A stretch of 64,000 nucleotides of DNA from Bacillus sp. CGMCC 1.16541 (GTDB lineage Bacteria > Bacillota > Bacilli > Bacillales > Bacillaceae_H): contig NZ_QFRU01000005.1 of the NCBI RefSeq assembly GCF_003184905.1, positions 124,001 through 188,000 of the forward strand, read 5' to 3'. Shown here piece by piece: positions 18,764-27,820 of the stretch. The notes beneath the pieces were generated by a model. The model ran no database searches. It had not been told where the DNA came from and was given only the letters and a program-made list of their open reading frames with translations. The first letter of the stretch is position 1. Each line of letters starts with the position of its first letter. The position numbers and the translations under genes were made by a program.

Positions 18764-20443
18764 TTATTCAACGGCGAAGATGTATGAATATAACGGTTGA
18801 TCACCTTTATGCGTTTCAACTTCTACTTGATCAAATTCAGATTCAACATACGACACTAGTTCGTCTACATGCTCGTCCTCTACATCTTCTCCTTGCAGAA
18901 TGGTTAAGATTTCAGCATCTTCATCAATCATATAAGCAAGAAGTTTTTTAGCCGCTTCTAGCTTATCTTTATCTTTTACTGAGATTTTACCGTCTACAAT
19001 ACCCATAAAATCGTCTTTTTCAATTTCTAATCCGTCAATACTTGTATCACGAACAGCGTATGTCACTTGTCCTGTTTTCACATGAGAAAGTGAGTCCGTC
19101 ATTGTTTGTTCATTTTCTTCTAGGGTTGCTTGAGGATTGAACGCTAGTAATGCTGTCATCCCTTGAGGAACCGTTTTAGATGGAACCACTACAACATCTT
19201 GATCGACAACTTGCGCTGCTTGACGAGCTGCCATTACAATATTTCCGTTATTAGGTAGAATAATCACTTTTTTCGCATTTACTTGCTCAATCGCTTTTAC
19301 AATATCTTCTGTACTTGGATTCATTGTTTGGCCACCTTCAATGACCACTTTTGCTCCAATACTCTTGAACAATTCTGCAATGCCTTTACCCATCGAAACT
19401 GTTACAACACCATATTCTTCTTGTTGAGATGGTGTTGCTTGCACTGCTTGCGTTGTTTGACTTTCTTCAAACAGAATATTGCTATGTTGCTCACGCATGT
19501 TCTCAATCTTCATATTGATTAAATTTCCATATTGTTGACCGTAGTTTAACACTTCACCTGGATGCTCTGCATGAATATGTACTTTTACAATATCTTCATC
19601 AGAAACAACTAGTAAAGAATCACCCCATTGACTTAGGTCTTGACGAAACTTTTCTTCTGAAAAAGGATTCGTTTTTACTTTTTCTCCTTCAAATCGAACC
19701 ATAAATTCTGTACAGTATCCAAATTCAATATCTTCTGTACTCATATGAGTTTGAGCATATTTATGGTGCTCCGCATTCACTAATTCATTTAGCGAAGGAG
19801 CTCCAGCTGGAACACCCGGTAATTTTTCACCTTTTAATTCAGCCACAAACCCTTCATAAATCATAACTAAACCTTGACCACCACTATCTACTACCCCTAC
19901 TTCTTTTAGTACAGGTAAAAGATCTGGTGTACGATTTAAAGATGCTTTCGCTTCTGCTAAAACTTCTTCCATAAACAACACCATATCTGGCTGTTTTTTC
20001 GCAATTGCTGTAGCTTTCTTAGCTGTATCTTTTGCAACAGTTAAAATTGTTCCTTCAACTGGCTTCATCACCGCTTTATAAGCTGTTTCAACCCCTGCTT
20101 CAAGAGCTTGAGCAAATTCCACACTATTAATCGTTTCTTTTTGTTCAATTGACTTAGCAAACCCACGAAATAGTTGCGATAAGATAACACCAGAGTTACC
20201 ACGAGCACCCATTAATAGTCCTTTTGCTAATGCTTGCCCTACTTTACCAATATGATCTGACACATTATTTTTTACTTCTTTAGCACCAGATGTAATAGAC
20301 AAGTTCATATTCGTTCCTGTATCACCATCTGGCACAGGAAATACGTTTAGTGCATCCACCATTTTCACGTTATTTGATAAATGTTGTGCACCTTGGATCA
20401 CCATCTCTGCAAAACGTTTTCCATCTAAAGCTGTAATCGACAC
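18764..20443 (-). CDS. fakA: Fatty acid kinase catalytic subunit FakA (YloV, DhaL-like)
   Basis: FakA phosphorylates fatty acids presented by a FakB (DegV-family) protein, so that exogenous or recycled fatty acids enter phospholipid synthesis. The 559-residue protein has an N-terminal DhaL-type ATP-binding domain with the Mg-binding NVFPVPDGDTGTNM near 29-42 and GARGNSG near 79, then a middle region and a C-terminal DegV-like domain (about 340-559). It follows yloU by 15 bases and ends in a terminator. Neighbouring plsX and fabD act in the same lipid pathway. No fakB is in the window. Confidence 0.93.
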   Translation of the reverse strand: MSITALDGKRFAEMVIQGAQHLSNNVKMVDALNVFPVPDGDTGTNMNLSITSGAKEVKNNVSDHIGKVGQALAKGLLMGARGNSGVILSQLFRGFAKSIEQKETINSVEFAQALEAGVETAYKAVMKPVEGTILTVAKDTAKKATAIAKKQPDMVLFMEEVLAEAKASLNRTPDLLPVLKEVGVVDSGGQGLVMIYEGFVAELKGEKLPGVPAGAPSLNELVNAEHHKYAQTHMSTEDIEFGYCTEFMVRFEGEKVKTNPFSEEKFRQDLSQWGDSLLVVSDEDIVKVHIHAEHPGEVLNYGQQYGNLINMKIENMREQHSNILFEESQTTQAVQATPSQQEEYGVVTVSMGKGIAELFKSIGAKVVIEGGQTMNPSTEDIVKAIEQVNAKKVIILPNNGNIVMAARQAAQVVDQDVVVVPSKTVPQGMTALLAFNPQATLEENEQTMTDSLSHVKTGQVTYAVRDTSIDGLEIEKDDFMGIVDGKISVKDKDKLEAAKKLLAYMIDEDAEILTILQGEDVEDEHVDELVSYVESEFDQVEVETHKGDQPLYSYIFAVE

Positions 20444-20458
20444 TAATCTTCCTCCTCA

Positions 20459-20821
20459 CTACACGTTCGTTACACGAACACCTTGCACATAAATATTTAC
20501 TGAATCGACTGTTAATCCTACTGTTTGTTGAAGTGTATATTTTACTTTAGTTTGTACATTATGAGCAATTTCAGAAATCTTCGTCCCATAACTTACAATA
20601 ATATACATGTCAATATGTACTTCATCATTCTCTTGTCTAACAATAATGCCACGTGTAAAATTTTCTTTACGAAGAATGTCAGTAAGGCCATCTTTAATTT
20701 GGTTCTTAGAAGCCATTCCTACAATCCCATAGCAATCAATAGCAGCTCCTCCAGCAATTGTTGCAATTACATCAGTAGAAATATCAATTTGACCGTACTT
20801 TGTTTTCATTTCGATGGACAT
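20459..20821 (-). CDS. yloU: Asp23/Gls24 family envelope stress protein YloU
   Basis: A 120-residue member of the Asp23/Gls24 family (AmaP-associated type), of unknown exact role but consistently encoded before fakA. The family core GQIDISTDVIATIAGGAA and the VDMYIIVSYG strand are present. The ORF extends eight codons upstream, but AAAGGGG lies seven bases before the ATG at 20821, which is chosen. It is divergent from rpmB. A TATAAT (20921-20926) with TTGACA 20 bases further up may be its promoter; the spacing is long. Confidence 0.9.
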   Translation of the reverse strand: MSIEMKTKYGQIDISTDVIATIAGGAAIDCYGIVGMASKNQIKDGLTDILRKENFTRGIIVRQENDEVHIDMYIIVSYGTKISEIAHNVQTKVKYTLQQTVGLTVDSVNIYVQGVRVTNV

Positions 20822-20985
20822 ACTTTTTCCCCTTTCTATTTTCATAGGTTATAGCCATTTTACTATAAATAAGCTATTTTTAAAAGAACATTCCCTATTT
20901 GTCCTATTTTACTACTTATTATTATACAACATATCTTCAAAATATATGTCAAGGAAAATTTCTTGAAAGCTTTTCATAAGAAGTA

Positions 20986-21014
20986 TTGCAATCTCTATCC
21001 CCCTGTGATAAATT
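20986..21014 (+). promoter_or_regulatory. Sigma-A promoter for rpmB, extended -10
   Basis: TTGCAA (20986-20991), a 17-base spacer ending in TGA, and TAAATT (21009-21014). The TG one base before the -10 makes an extended -10 element. It is about 60 bases upstream of rpmB. Confidence 0.7.
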
Positions 21015-21072
21015 AATATAGTATTTCTCAAGGTAGAATTGAGTAGTTTTGTTTGTGTTAGGAGGGAAAAGC

Positions 21073-21261
21073 ATGGCACGTAAATGTGTAATCACTGGTA
21101 AAAAAGCTCGTTCAGGTAACGCACGCTCTCACGCTATGAACGCTACTAAGCGTAAATGGGGTGCTAACGTTCAAAAAGTACGTATCCTAATTAACGGTAA
21201 ACCAAAACGTGTATATGTATCAGCTCGAGCTCTAAAGTCTGGTAAAGTTGAACGCGTATAA
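21073..21261 (+). CDS. rpmB: 50S ribosomal protein L28
   Basis: L28 is a component of the large ribosomal subunit. The 62-residue product reads [20 protein letters not shown] at its start, as in other bacilli, and is very basic. A longer ORF begins at 21049, but AGGAGGGAAAAGC places the start at 21073. It is one of only three genes on the plus strand in the window; it diverges from yloU and converges with spoVM, the same arrangement as in B. subtilis. Confidence 0.98.
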   Translation: MARKCVITGKKARSGNARSHAMNATKRKWGANVQKVRILINGKPKRVYVSARALKSGKVERV

Positions 21262-21274
21262 TATTGGATAATAA

Positions 21275-21307
21275 AAAAAGCACCATATCGATATGGTGCT
21301 TCTTTTA
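21275..21307 (+). terminator. Terminator after rpmB
   Basis: AGCACCATATCGATATGGTGCT (21279-21300) is a perfect palindrome flanked by A-run and TTCTTTT, 14 bases after the rpmB stop. Confidence 0.85.
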
Positions 21308-21333
21308 TTATGTCATAAACAAACTTTCACAAA

Positions 21334-21372
21334 AAACAAACACCCCATCGCCTTAAGGTAATGGGGTGTTTT
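21334..21372 (-). terminator. Terminator after spoVM
   Basis: AACACCCCAT and ATGGGGTGTT pair across a 12-base loop, followed by TGTTTTTTG on the minus strand. It lies 45 bases beyond spoVM and back to back with the rpmB terminator. Confidence 0.85.
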
Positions 21373-21414
21373 CATGGTTGCGTGACCGTATAAGGACATA
21401 CATAGAAGTTTTTA

Positions 21415-21495
21415 TTATTCTTTTTTGAATGAGTTTAACATTGCTCTTACAATGCCACCTAAAAACTTTGGAAGTTTGATTGTATAAAATTTCAT
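21415..21495 (-). CDS. spoVM: Stage V sporulation protein SpoVM (26 residues)
   Basis: SpoVM is a tiny amphipathic helix that marks the convex forespore membrane and anchors the spore coat basement protein SpoIVA; it also inhibits FtsH. The 26 codons read MKFYTIKLPKFLGGIVRAML, then NSFKKE, which is nearly identical to the B. subtilis peptide as I recall it (the last residues differ). TTAGGAGGGACAGT is an ideal ribosome-binding site. It lies between thiN and rpmB in its conserved place. The expected sigma-E promoter is not clear to me in the upstream 130 bases. Confidence 0.96.
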   Translation of the reverse strand: MKFYTIKLPKFLGGIVRAMLNSFKKE

Positions 21496-21629
21496 ACTGT
21501 CCCTCCTAACTATCGTTCACATTCCATCTCGCTATATCGTCGAGTCATCTCAATCTTTATCCTATTCATAAAGTAAAAAATAAGTACCATAGGTGTTGAA
21601 CTTCTCATGATGTTTCAAACACACTTGAT

Positions 21630-22274
21630 TCAACTTTTTTTATCAGTACTTCTTATCATCATTAATATGCCTTTAGCAAATGAAAAAGTACCTCTTTGTT
21701 CAAGAAGTTCGTTGCTAATACATAAAGTGGAACCCCACTCCATATAGTGGTTTTTCAACGGATACTTAAAGCCTTTTAGTGTTACATCTTCAACAACAGG
21801 AGCAAAAGGAATAAACGAGACATAAGGATAGGAATCGTCCTTTGTAATTTCATACTCACCTTCACTGAACAGTTCAATGACGTTTTGTTGGTCAATTAAT
21901 TGAATCGACATTCTTTTTTTTAATCCTTTGTAAAGAAGTTGCACAGCACCAAACATATGATCTAATCGGCCGCCCGTGGCTCCAAATAAACGGATAGTAG
22001 TAGGTTTTTGAGCAATCGCCCAATTTAACGCAATATCTAAATCAGTTTCGTCTTTTTCAGCTGGATATAACTCGACATCTTCCATATGTTTACGTACATA
22101 TTCTAATTGTTCTTTCGTAATTGAATCAAAATCTCCAAAAGCTTTTTGAGGGAAGATCCCTTGTTGCAGTAAGGAAAATACACCTCTATCTACCCCTACC
22201 CAATGTTCACTTTGCCACTTATGTAAAGAAGGAACAGTTTCATTCGGACCTCCTGCTAAAATATGAATAATCAT
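21630..22274 (-). CDS. thiN: Thiamine pyrophosphokinase
   Basis: ThiN transfers pyrophosphate from ATP to thiamine, forming the active cofactor. The 214-residue protein has the TPK pattern: GVDRG near 28-32, AFGDFDS near 46, EKDETDLDIAL near 75-85 and GATGGRLDHM near 98-107. It follows rpe after a strong hairpin. There is no TPP riboswitch in the short leader. Length is normal. Confidence 0.95.
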   Translation of the reverse strand: MIIHILAGGPNETVPSLHKWQSEHWVGVDRGVFSLLQQGIFPQKAFGDFDSITKEQLEYVRKHMEDVELYPAEKDETDLDIALNWAIAQKPTTIRLFGATGGRLDHMFGAVQLLYKGLKKRMSIQLIDQQNVIELFSEGEYEITKDDSYPYVSFIPFAPVVEDVTLKGFKYPLKNHYMEWGSTLCISNELLEQRGTFSFAKGILMMIRSTDKKS

Positions 22275-22313
22275 CGGCTATTCTCACTTTCCTTTTTGTA
22301 TAGACTTTAACAA

Positions 22314-22369
22314 AACATCCCTTGCTCACCTATCCATTTAAAAAATGGATTGCATAAGCAAGGGATGTT
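22314..22369 (-). terminator. Terminator after rpe
   Basis: AACATCCCTTGCT and AGCAAGGGATGTT form a perfect 13-bp outer stem enclosing a second smaller hairpin (ATCCATT / AATGGAT), then TTTTGTT on the minus strand. It ends the rlmN-prpC-prkC-rsgA-rpe run before thiN. Confidence 0.8.
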
Positions 22370-22432
22370 ATAAGCTGTGATAGATGAGTTACTTTTTCAT
22401 ATCAACCCTTCTTTTTACACAGTACTAGATAG

Positions 22433-23086
22433 TTACCAGTTACTTGGACGAAGAGATTCAATTGCCCTTTGTCGATTATCTGTATTATAGATTGCAGAAC
22501 CAGCTACAAGTACGTTTGCACCTGCTTCTGTACATTTTTTTGCTGTTTCTTCATTTATCCCACCATCAACTTCTACTTCAATTGACAAACCACGAATTTC
22601 AATCAATTGCGAAATTTGTTCAATTTTCGGTAGTACACTTGGAATAAATGCTTGTCCACCAAACCCTGGATTTACTGTCATGAGCAAAACAAGGTCAATA
22701 TCATTTAAAATGTGTTTAACCATATCAATTGGAGTGGCTGGATTAAGTGCTACTCCTGCCTTCATTCCATGCTCTTTAATGAGTTGCACAGTTCTGTGTA
22801 AATGAGGGCATGCTTCTGCATGGACAGTCAAAATATCTGCCCCTGCCTTTGCAAATGTTGGAATATATACATCAGGATTTTCGATCATTAAATGAACATC
22901 TAAAGGTAAAGTTGTTACAGGTCGTATCGCCTCTACAATCAGAGGACCAATTGTAATGTTTGGTACAAAATGACCATCCATGACATCTACATGTATGTAA
23001 TCAGCTCCACCAGCTTCAACGTCCTTAATTTCTTCTGCAAGCGTTGCGAAGTTAGCAGATAAAATGGAAGGTGCAATCTTTATCAT
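22433..23086 (-). CDS. rpe: Ribulose-phosphate 3-epimerase
   Basis: Rpe interconverts ribulose 5-phosphate and xylulose 5-phosphate in the pentose phosphate pathway. The 217-residue TIM barrel shows IAPSILSANFATL, the catalytic HVDVMDGHFVPN near 33-44, TVNPGFGGQ and EVDGGI. It begins 2 bases after the rsgA stop, so it is translationally tied to rsgA, prkC and prpC, as in B. subtilis. Confidence 0.97.
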   Translation of the reverse strand: MIKIAPSILSANFATLAEEIKDVEAGGADYIHVDVMDGHFVPNITIGPLIVEAIRPVTTLPLDVHLMIENPDVYIPTFAKAGADILTVHAEACPHLHRTVQLIKEHGMKAGVALNPATPIDMVKHILNDIDLVLLMTVNPGFGGQAFIPSVLPKIEQISQLIEIRGLSIEVEVDGGINEETAKKCTEAGANVLVAGSAIYNTDNRQRAIESLRPSNW

Positions 23087-23088
23087 TC

Positions 23089-23970
23089 TTAATACCTCGG
23101 CTTTCTTTGCTTTATTTCATCAATAAACTGTACATAATGTTCATAACGGTAAGACGGAATGGTCCCTTCTTCTAATGCTTCTTTTACCGCACACTTTGGT
23201 TCTTTCAAATGCAAGCAACCACGGAATTTACACGAATAGCTTAATCGCGCCATTTCAGGAAAACAGCTCGATAAATCTTCTAGTTCAATATCAATAAAGT
23301 CTAAAGAACTAAACCCTGGAGTATCGGCTACTAAACCTCCACCAATCGCTAAGAGCTCCACATGCCGCGTTGTATGCTTCCCTCGACCTAAGGATATAGA
23401 AATATCATTTGTTTTCAATTCCAATTCGGGTTTTAACGCATTTAATAACGATGATTTACCGACTCCAGATTGTCCAGCAATCACCGTGACTTGTCCTTCA
23501 AATAATGGATAAAGTGCAGAAATACTTTGTTGTTCGACTGTTGAAGTTAAAATGACTTCATAACCTATGTTTCGATAATCTTCAGCATATTGTTCAATCA
23601 TTGGCTTTGTCTCTTCCGGTACTAAATCCATTTTTGATATACAAATAATCGGTTTGATATCATTAGATTCAACTAGTACCAAGAAGCGATTTAATAATAA
23701 TGTACTAAAACCTGGTTCAATTGCTGAAAAAACCAATAAAGACTGATCTACATTTGCAATAGGTGGTCGAACTAATTCATTTTTTCTTTCTCCAACTTCT
23801 AAAATGTACCCTTCAAGCTCATTTTCAGCTTGAAATACCACGTCATCTCCGACAAGAGGTGTAATTTTTTGCTTTCGAAATACACCCCTGCCGCGACATT
23901 GTGTAATTTGTCCATCATGAAGAACATAATAAAATCCACTTAAGGATTTAATAATTCTTCCTTCTGGCAT
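23089..23970 (-). CDS. rsgA: Ribosome small subunit GTPase RsgA (CpgA/YloQ)
   Basis: RsgA is a circularly permuted GTPase that tests late 30S assembly; in B. subtilis it is a substrate of PrkC. The 293-residue protein has an N-terminal OB fold (about 1-65), then G4 ISKMD, G1 GQSGVGKSSLLN near 164 and G3 DTPGF in the permuted order, and a C-terminal zinc motif (CSCKFRGCLHLKEPKC region with Cys and His ligands). It follows prkC by 17 bases, so kinase and target are co-encoded. Confidence 0.96.
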   Translation of the reverse strand: MPEGRIIKSLSGFYYVLHDGQITQCRGRGVFRKQKITPLVGDDVVFQAENELEGYILEVGERKNELVRPPIANVDQSLLVFSAIEPGFSTLLLNRFLVLVESNDIKPIICISKMDLVPEETKPMIEQYAEDYRNIGYEVILTSTVEQQSISALYPLFEGQVTVIAGQSGVGKSSLLNALKPELELKTNDISISLGRGKHTTRHVELLAIGGGLVADTPGFSSLDFIDIELEDLSSCFPEMARLSYSCKFRGCLHLKEPKCAVKEALEEGTIPSYRYEHYVQFIDEIKQRKPRY

Positions 23971-23987
23971 AAGCTCACTCCTTATTT

Positions 23988-25973
23988 TTACGATTCATCT
24001 TCGTAATCAATTACTTGTTCTTCAATAATACTTTCGTCTCGAACGACTTGATATTTAGCCTGTCCTCCAGGTGAAATGGTTAGCTGGATTTCTTCTGTAA
24101 CTGTTTCTGTTATCGCCCATTCTTTATAAGGAACAGTCACATCATACTGTAAATCTTCTACATAAATTTTGACTTGCTGTGGTTGACCTTCAATTATAGG
24201 CTCGTATGGAATCGTAACCGTTCTCGTAACCGTTTTAGGAGGCTTCTCTTCTTGACCTTGTGATACTGTAATCGTTACAGTATCTCCTTTTTGAACGGTT
24301 TCATTCGACTTAGGACTCTGTGAGATAACAAGACCTTCACCTACTGTATCAGAATATTCTTTCTCGCTGACAACTTCAAGTCCATATTCTGATAAATAGT
24401 CATTCACACTTTTTTCTGTCCAACCCGAAAAATCCTTTAATATAATGTCAGGAGGACCAGTACTCACCCATAAGGTAACTGTAGTTTGTTCTGGAATAAC
24501 CTCTTCTGTTTCTTTCGGTACTTGATCTACAATGGTCCCAGGCGTTTCTTCACTCTCAACAGGAACGGTTCGTACTTCTTTATAATTTCGTTCCTCTAGT
24601 AGTTTTTTTATATCCTCAGCATTCCGACCAATGTAACGATCAAAAACTACTTTTTCTTTCCCTGCACTGCGATAAATAGTAATAGGGGAACCTTCTTTTA
24701 CAACTTCTCCTGCACTAGGGTCGGTTCGAATCACCTTCCCTTCTTCAATGCTATTGTCATAGATAACTTGAGTATCTTCGACTTTAAGCCCTAGAGAAAG
24801 CACTTGCGTCACAGCACGTTCATATTCTTCGTTTTGCAATTCAGGAATCGTAATGTCTTTTGGTAATAACAAAGAAGGAATAAATGTAACAGCTGCGATG
24901 CTCCCTGCTGCTAGTAAAAGAATGATAAAGATAAGTGTAGGAACCAGTTTACTTTTTTTCTTTTTAGAAGTTGGGCTTACTTCTTTCGTGCTTTCTTTTG
25001 ATTCCTTCGTCTCTTTCTTTAAATCCTCCGTTGCTGAAGGTCTCACAATTGTGTGATTAGATTCAGAATCAAGATAGTCATCTGTAATAATTGGAATCGC
25101 TTTTGTCACTTCATCGTCATCCGGAATAGAAAACTTTGCTTCACTCATTCGATCTGGCTCAAGCGCTGTTCGTAAATCTTCTTCCATTTCCTCTACCGAT
25201 TCATATCGATAAAAGGGGTCTTTTGCAGTTGCTTTTAATACAACATTCTCAATACTTTGAGGAATTGCTGGGTTCCAACGTTTCGGAGAAGGTGTGTCTG
25301 TTTGTAAATGTTTAAGTGCAATTGATACAGCAGATTCACCTGAAAAGGGAACGCGTCCCGTTAACAATTCGAACAACACAATACCTAGTGAATAAACATC
25401 GGACTTCTTATTTGCCAAACCTCCTCTTGCTTGTTCAGGAGACAAATAATGAACGGACCCTAGTACTGAGTTCGTGTGTGTAATCGTAGTCGAACTTAAT
25501 GCAATAGCAATTCCAAAATCTGTTACTTTTGCTGTTTCATGATCATCAATTAAAATGTTTTGAGGTTTTAAATCTCTATGTACAATGCCGTACTGATGAG
25601 CATGGGCAATGGCTGATGTAATTTGCATCATGATATTTACTGCTTTTTCAATAGGCAAAGGAGCTTGTTGCTGAATGTATTGTTTTAATGTATAACCAGC
25701 AACATATTCCATCACAATATAGTAAATACCTTCTTCTTCTCCAACATCGTATATGCTGACAATATTAGGATGTGCGATGCTCGTAGCTGATTGTGCTTCA
25801 CGATGAAAACGCTTTATAAATGACTCGTCATTCGCAAAATCTAGACGAAGTACTTTGATGGCTACATCTCGCTCAAGAATCATATCTCTTGCTAAATAAA
25901 CATTCGCCATTCCACCTCCGCCAATCACTTGTAAAATTTTATAACGATCATTTAGCCGTTTACCAATTAGCAC
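23988..25973 (-). CDS. prkC: Serine/threonine kinase PrkC with PASTA repeats
   Basis: PrkC senses muropeptides or lipid II through its outer domains and signals in germination and envelope homeostasis. The order is a cytoplasmic kinase domain (about 8-265, with GGGGMANVY, VHRDLKPQN, TDFGIA), a basic juxtamembrane segment, one membrane helix (about 343-363), three PASTA repeats (about 370-575) and a C-terminal Ig-like domain. The ORF opens with GTG at 25982, overlapping the prpC stop, but AGGTGAGAGC precedes the GTG at 25973 and gives the family start MLIGKR; that start is used here (661 residues). Confidence 0.95.
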   Translation of the reverse strand: MLIGKRLNDRYKILQVIGGGGMANVYLARDMILERDVAIKVLRLDFANDESFIKRFHREAQSATSIAHPNIVSIYDVGEEEGIYYIVMEYVAGYTLKQYIQQQAPLPIEKAVNIMMQITSAIAHAHQYGIVHRDLKPQNILIDDHETAKVTDFGIAIALSSTTITHTNSVLGSVHYLSPEQARGGLANKKSDVYSLGIVLFELLTGRVPFSGESAVSIALKHLQTDTPSPKRWNPAIPQSIENVVLKATAKDPFYRYESVEEMEEDLRTALEPDRMSEAKFSIPDDDEVTKAIPIITDDYLDSESNHTIVRPSATEDLKKETKESKESTKEVSPTSKKKKSKLVPTLIFIILLLAAGSIAAVTFIPSLLLPKDITIPELQNEEYERAVTQVLSLGLKVEDTQVIYDNSIEEGKVIRTDPSAGEVVKEGSPITIYRSAGKEKVVFDRYIGRNAEDIKKLLEERNYKEVRTVPVESEETPGTIVDQVPKETEEVIPEQTTVTLWVSTGPPDIILKDFSGWTEKSVNDYLSEYGLEVVSEKEYSDTVGEGLVISQSPKSNETVQKGDTVTITVSQGQEEKPPKTVTRTVTIPYEPIIEGQPQQVKIYVEDLQYDVTVPYKEWAITETVTEEIQLTISPGGQAKYQVVRDESIIEEQVIDYEDES

Positions 25974-25978
25974 CGCTC

Positions 25979-26722
25979 TCACCTACTTTCACTTATAAAA
26001 TCAACAAGAACAAGTGTAATATTATCTTCTCCACCTAGTTCGTTTGCTAAATCAATAAGGTGAGATCCTTTCTGCTGCAATGGTTTACCGCTTAAAAGCG
26101 TTTCTTTTAACTGCTCTTCAGACACTTTATTTGACAATCCATCTGAGCATAATAAAAGGACATCTCCTTCTTCAACCTCAATCGTTTTAACATCCATCAT
26201 CACTTGTTTTTCTGTTCCTAAAGCGCGTACTAAAATATTCTTTCTTGGGTGGTGTTCAGCATCTTCCTTAGAAATTTGGCCATTTTTAACAAGTTCATTT
26301 ACTAAAGAGTAGTCTTCTGTTATTTGATTAAAGCCATATTCATTTAAAAGATAGCAACGACTGTCACCGATATGACCTACTGTACAAAATGAATGGGTGC
26401 AAATAGCTACGACAAGGGTCGTTCCCATTCCTTTACATTCTTCATGCTCGTTCGAATAGATAAATAGCTCTTCATTCACCTTGATGACATGTTCCCTTAA
26501 CCATGTAGAAGCTTGATCAGGGGCAGTAAGTTCTTTTCCATTCTCCCAATAAAGTTGTAATTTTTTTATAGCCATCGCGCTGGCAACATCACCAGCACGA
26601 TGACCTCCCATACCGTCAGCTACAATGGCTAACCTTTGACCATGGGAATTTACAAATACCCCTCCAGAGTCTTCATTGTGTTGCCGTATTTTCCCTCGGT
26701 CTGTCAGAAAAACAGCTCCCAT
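25979..26722 (-). CDS. prpC: PP2C-type protein phosphatase PrpC
   Basis: PrpC removes phosphates placed by PrkC and so balances its signal. The 247-residue cytoplasmic protein shows the PP2C metal-binding motifs: FLTDRGKIRQHNED near the start, VADGMGGH, GHIGDSR, CSDGLS and GGEDNITLV. The ORF extends 26 codons further up, inside rlmN, but GACGAGGTGATCGT precedes the ATG at 26722, where the family begins (MGAVFLTDRG). It lies 4 bases after rlmN and abuts prkC. Confidence 0.96.
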   Translation of the reverse strand: MGAVFLTDRGKIRQHNEDSGGVFVNSHGQRLAIVADGMGGHRAGDVASAMAIKKLQLYWENGKELTAPDQASTWLREHVIKVNEELFIYSNEHEECKGMGTTLVVAICTHSFCTVGHIGDSRCYLLNEYGFNQITEDYSLVNELVKNGQISKEDAEHHPRKNILVRALGTEKQVMMDVKTIEVEEGDVLLLCSDGLSNKVSEEQLKETLLSGKPLQQKGSHLIDLANELGGEDNITLVLVDFISESR

Positions 26723-26726
26723 ACGA

Positions 26727-27818
26727 TCACCTCGTCTCTTCTTTACGCTCCTTCGCACGCAATTGTCCACACGCAGCGTCAATGTCATGACCTTGTTCAC
26801 GACGAATTGTTACGTTAATACCACGTTTCTTTAATACGCGTTCAAATTCGAAGATTTGCTCACGTGGAGTACGAACATAGTCACGCTCTGGAACATAGTT
26901 CACGGGAATTAAATTAACGTGACATTTCAAATCCTTTATTAACGTAGCTAATTCTTCAGCATGTTCTACCTGGTCGTTCACTCCACCAAATAAGCCATAT
27001 TCAAAGCTAACTCGTCGTCCTGTCTTCTCTGTATAATATTTAATGGATTCGATTAACTCTGGCAACTTATAGGCACGGTTAATTGGCATTAAACGCGAGC
27101 GAATTTCATTGTTTGGCGCATGCAAAGAAACTGCAAAATTAATTTGTAAGCTTTCATCGGCAAAGTTATAAATCTTTGGAATGATTCCACTTGTCGATAC
27201 CGTAATATGTCTAGCTCCAATGTTTAAACCGTCGTCACTATTGATAATCTTTAAGAAGTTTAACATTTCATCATAATTGTCAAATGGCTCTCCTATCCCC
27301 ATAATTACGACATGACTCACTCGTTCTCCTTGTTCGTCTAGAGCCTTTTGAACTTTTACTACTTGAGCAACAATTTCTCCCGCTTCTAAATTTCGTTTTA
27401 ATCCACCTAAAGTTGATGCACAGAATGTACAACCGATACGACACCCTACTTGAGTTGTCACACAAATTGAATTCCCGTATTCATGACGCATTAATACCGT
27501 CTCAATTGTGTACCCATCGTGTAATTCAAATAAGAATTTCATCGTTCCATCTGCTGATGTTTGTTGTACAGCTGTATTTAACGTAGTTAGTGCAAAGTTT
27601 TCTTTCAATAATTCACGTAAATCTTTTGATAAATTGGTCATGTCATCAAAAGATGTGACGCGCTTATGATACAACCAATCGTATACTTGCTTCCCACGGA
27701 ATTTCTTTTGACCTCGCTCTACTAACCAATTCTCTAACTCATGCAATTGCAATGAGTAAATGGATGGTTTACGATTGTCCTTTTCTTCTTCTTTCTTTTT
27801 CGTTACTACTTTTTCCAT
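26727..27818 (-). CDS. rlmN: Dual-specificity rRNA/tRNA adenine-C2 methyltransferase RlmN
   Basis: RlmN is a radical SAM enzyme that methylates C2 of A2503 in 23S rRNA and A37 of some tRNAs. The cluster motif [10 protein letters not shown] is near residue 124-133, [10 protein letters not shown] follows, and the mechanistic cysteine is in DIDAACGQL near the end. An upstream in-frame ATG (27842) lies inside rsmB; GCAGGTGTAAAA before the ATG at 27818 supports a 363-residue product, starting 2 bases after the rsmB stop. The N-terminal 20 residues are lysine- and glutamate-rich. Confidence 0.96.
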   Translation of the reverse strand: MEKVVTKKKEEEKDNRKPSIYSLQLHELENWLVERGQKKFRGKQVYDWLYHKRVTSFDDMTNLSKDLRELLKENFALTTLNTAVQQTSADGTMKFLFELHDGYTIETVLMRHEYGNSICVTTQVGCRIGCTFCASTLGGLKRNLEAGEIVAQVVKVQKALDEQGERVSHVVIMGIGEPFDNYDEMLNFLKIINSDDGLNIGARHITVSTSGIIPKIYNFADESLQINFAVSLHAPNNEIRSRLMPINRAYKLPELIESIKYYTEKTGRRVSFEYGLFGGVNDQVEHAEELATLIKDLKCHVNLIPVNYVPERDYVRTPREQIFEFERVLKKRGINVTIRREQGHDIDAACGQLRAKERKEETR

Positions 27819-27820
27819 TT

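Noticed and set aside
20921-20952. Promoter for yloU (TTGACA and TATAAT on the minus strand)
   Set aside because: The hexamers are good, but the spacing is 20 bases, outside the normal range; mentioned only in the yloU entry.
22275-22310. Possible TPP riboswitch before thiN
   Set aside because: The leader is too short and lacks the CTGAGA and ACCTGA-type motifs.
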